From CAYMDP01 sp964389375 (GTDB lineage: Bacteria; Bdellovibrionota; Bdellovibrionia; Bdellovibrionales; UBA1609), in assembly GCA_964389375.1 (NCBI GenBank), contig CAYMDP010000049.1, positions 1-20,967 on the forward strand: DNA of 20,967 bases. Reading direction: 5' to 3'. Below are positions 20,007-20,967 of the stretch, in pieces. The notes beneath the pieces are model-generated. The model saw only the letters and a list, made by a program, of their open reading frames with translations. It was not told the origin of the DNA and made no database searches. Within the stretch, counting starts at the first letter, position 1. Each line of letters starts with the position of its first letter. The translations under genes were made by a program, and so were the position numbers.

Positions 20007-20967
20007 ATGATTGCACTTTCTAACCGAGCAGCGGCCTTAAAGCCTTCACCAACGATGGCACTGGCCGCAAAAGCTGCAGACATGAAGGCTAAGGGTCAGG
20101 ATGTCATCTCTTTGTCCCTTGGAGAACCCGACTGGAATACTTTCGAAGTGATCTCGAAGGCTGGGATTCAATCCATCGAGAAAGGGCAAACTCGGTACAC
20201 AGTGGCCAATGGAATATTAGAACTTCGTAAAGCTTTGGCGGCACAAACTCTTAAAGACATTGGGATGGCTTACACTCCTGAACAAATTAGTGTGACCGCA
20301 GGGGCTAAGTTTGTGGTTTTCGCGGCTCTTCAAGTTTTATGTCAATCTGGGGACGAAGTGATCATTCCTGCGCCTTACTGGGTCAGTTATCCCACTATGG
20401 TTGAGCTGACAGATGCTAAGCCGGTTATTGTTCAGTGTGGAGCAGATACCCAGTTTAAAATGACCGCAAGCCAATTGGAATCGGCGATCAATGGAAAAAC
20501 CAAAGCTTTAATTTTAAATTCACCAAGTAATCCAACTGGAGAAGTTTATTCTGCAGCAGAATTAAAATCTTTGGCTGAAGTTTTAAAGCGTCATCCTCAT
20601 GTTTGTATCTTAAGCGATGATATTTACAATCGGCTGTATTTTGCCTCTGAGGGTATTGCGCCTCATCTGTTGCAAGTTTCTCCAGAATTAAAAGATCGAG
20701 TCATTGTGATCAATGGAGCTTCAAAGAGTTTTGCGATGACTGGTTGGCGGGTCGGTTGGTCACTTGGACCTTCCGAAGTTATCTCTGCAATGAATAAATA
20801 CCAAAGTCAGTCGGTCAGTAGTGCCGCGACTTTTTGTCAACATGCGGCCCTTGCCGGAGTGTTAAAGGCCGACGAGGATGTGCGCAAAGCGAATCAAGTT
20901 CTACTTAAAAAAAGAGATTTGGCCTTTCGTTCTCTTCAGGACATCGCGGGGGTTCGAGTGACTTCTC
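20007..20967 (+). CDS. Aspartate aminotransferase family protein (3' end outside window)
   Basis: From ATG 20007 the frame is open for 320 codons and runs off the window. AGGAGG (19994-19999) lies seven bases before the start, inside the coaD end. This is a class I/II PLP-dependent aminotransferase. It shows LSLGEPDWNT near residue 35, TRYT with the following NGILELRKAL, VTAGAKFVVFAAL, PAPYWVSYP, the NSPSNPTGEVYS block, SDDIYNRLYF, and the PLP-binding Lys240 in NGASKSFAMTGWRVGWSLG. These match the aspartate/prephenate aminotransferases of the I-beta type, usually about 390-400 residues, so roughly 75 are missing. It transfers amino groups between aspartate and 2-oxoglutarate or related acids; exact substrate preference cannot be read from this part. 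Confidence 0.93.
   Translation, partial: MIALSNRAAALKPSPTMALAAKAADMKAKGQDVISLSLGEPDWNTFEVISKAGIQSIEKGQTRYTVANGILELRKALAAQTLKDIGMAYTPEQISVTAGAKFVVFAALQVLCQSGDEVIIPAPYWVSYPTMVELTDAKPVIVQCGADTQFKMTASQLESAINGKTKALILNSPSNPTGEVYSAAELKSLAEVLKRHPHVCILSDDIYNRLYFASEGIAPHLLQVSPELKDRVIVINGASKSFAMTGWRVGWSLGPSEVISAMNKYQSQSVSSAATFCQHAALAGVLKADEDVRKANQVLLKKRDLAFRSLQDIAGVRVTS

Overview
The window looks like a flagellar-filament locus from a predatory or free-living Bdellovibrio-like bacterium (Bdellovibrionota). This is inferred from several short flagellin paralogues with separate promoters, FlaG/FliD/FliS in order, sigma-28-type promoters, moderate base composition and the run into rsmD-coaD-aminotransferase. 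No rRNA, tRNA, CRISPR array or insertion sequence was found.

Layout. Bases 1-735 (minus strand) hold the 5' part of a gene for an exported protein of unknown function. On the plus strand, a 107-codon unknown gene (914-1237) precedes four flagellin genes (1396, 2710, 5553 and 6889). Each flagellin has its own structured leader and its own intrinsic terminator. Strong sigma-28-like promoters (TAAA, 15 bases, GCCGA) lie before the first two. A duplicated, weaker version lies about 200 bases before the last two. A GGTCTAG/CTAGACC motif recurs in the upstream regions. Between flagellins 2 and 3 is an accessory-looking insert: a 132-base inverted-repeat element, three TAACGGCA repeats at exact 11-base spacing, a lysozyme-like protein gene and a lipoprotein gene.

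Bases 7874-10630 encode a FlaG-like protein, the filament cap FliD, the flagellin chaperone FliS and a small FlgN/FliT-like helical protein, ending in a terminator.

From 10794 to the window end the genes are tightly packed, mostly overlapping. The first block is a TPR protein, a short protein matching only the N-terminal domain of the Maf flagellin-modification family, two family-9 (heptosyltransferase-like) glycosyltransferases with long helical tails, a 59-codon gene between them, and a 206-residue protein that appears to share a helical tail with the second glycosyltransferase. Placed directly after the filament genes, this is a good candidate for flagellin (or flagellar) glycosylation machinery of an unusual composition. 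The second block is a histidine kinase, a single-domain response regulator and a degenerate PilZ-like protein, followed by rsmD, coaD and an aspartate-type aminotransferase cut by the window end.

The most striking signal not explained by genes is an exact 18-base inverted repeat. One copy lies at the predicted 5' end of the flagellin-1 transcript and the other inside the predicted flagellin-2 leader. The two leader RNAs could therefore pair, or the copies could bound an invertible segment carrying flagellin 1.
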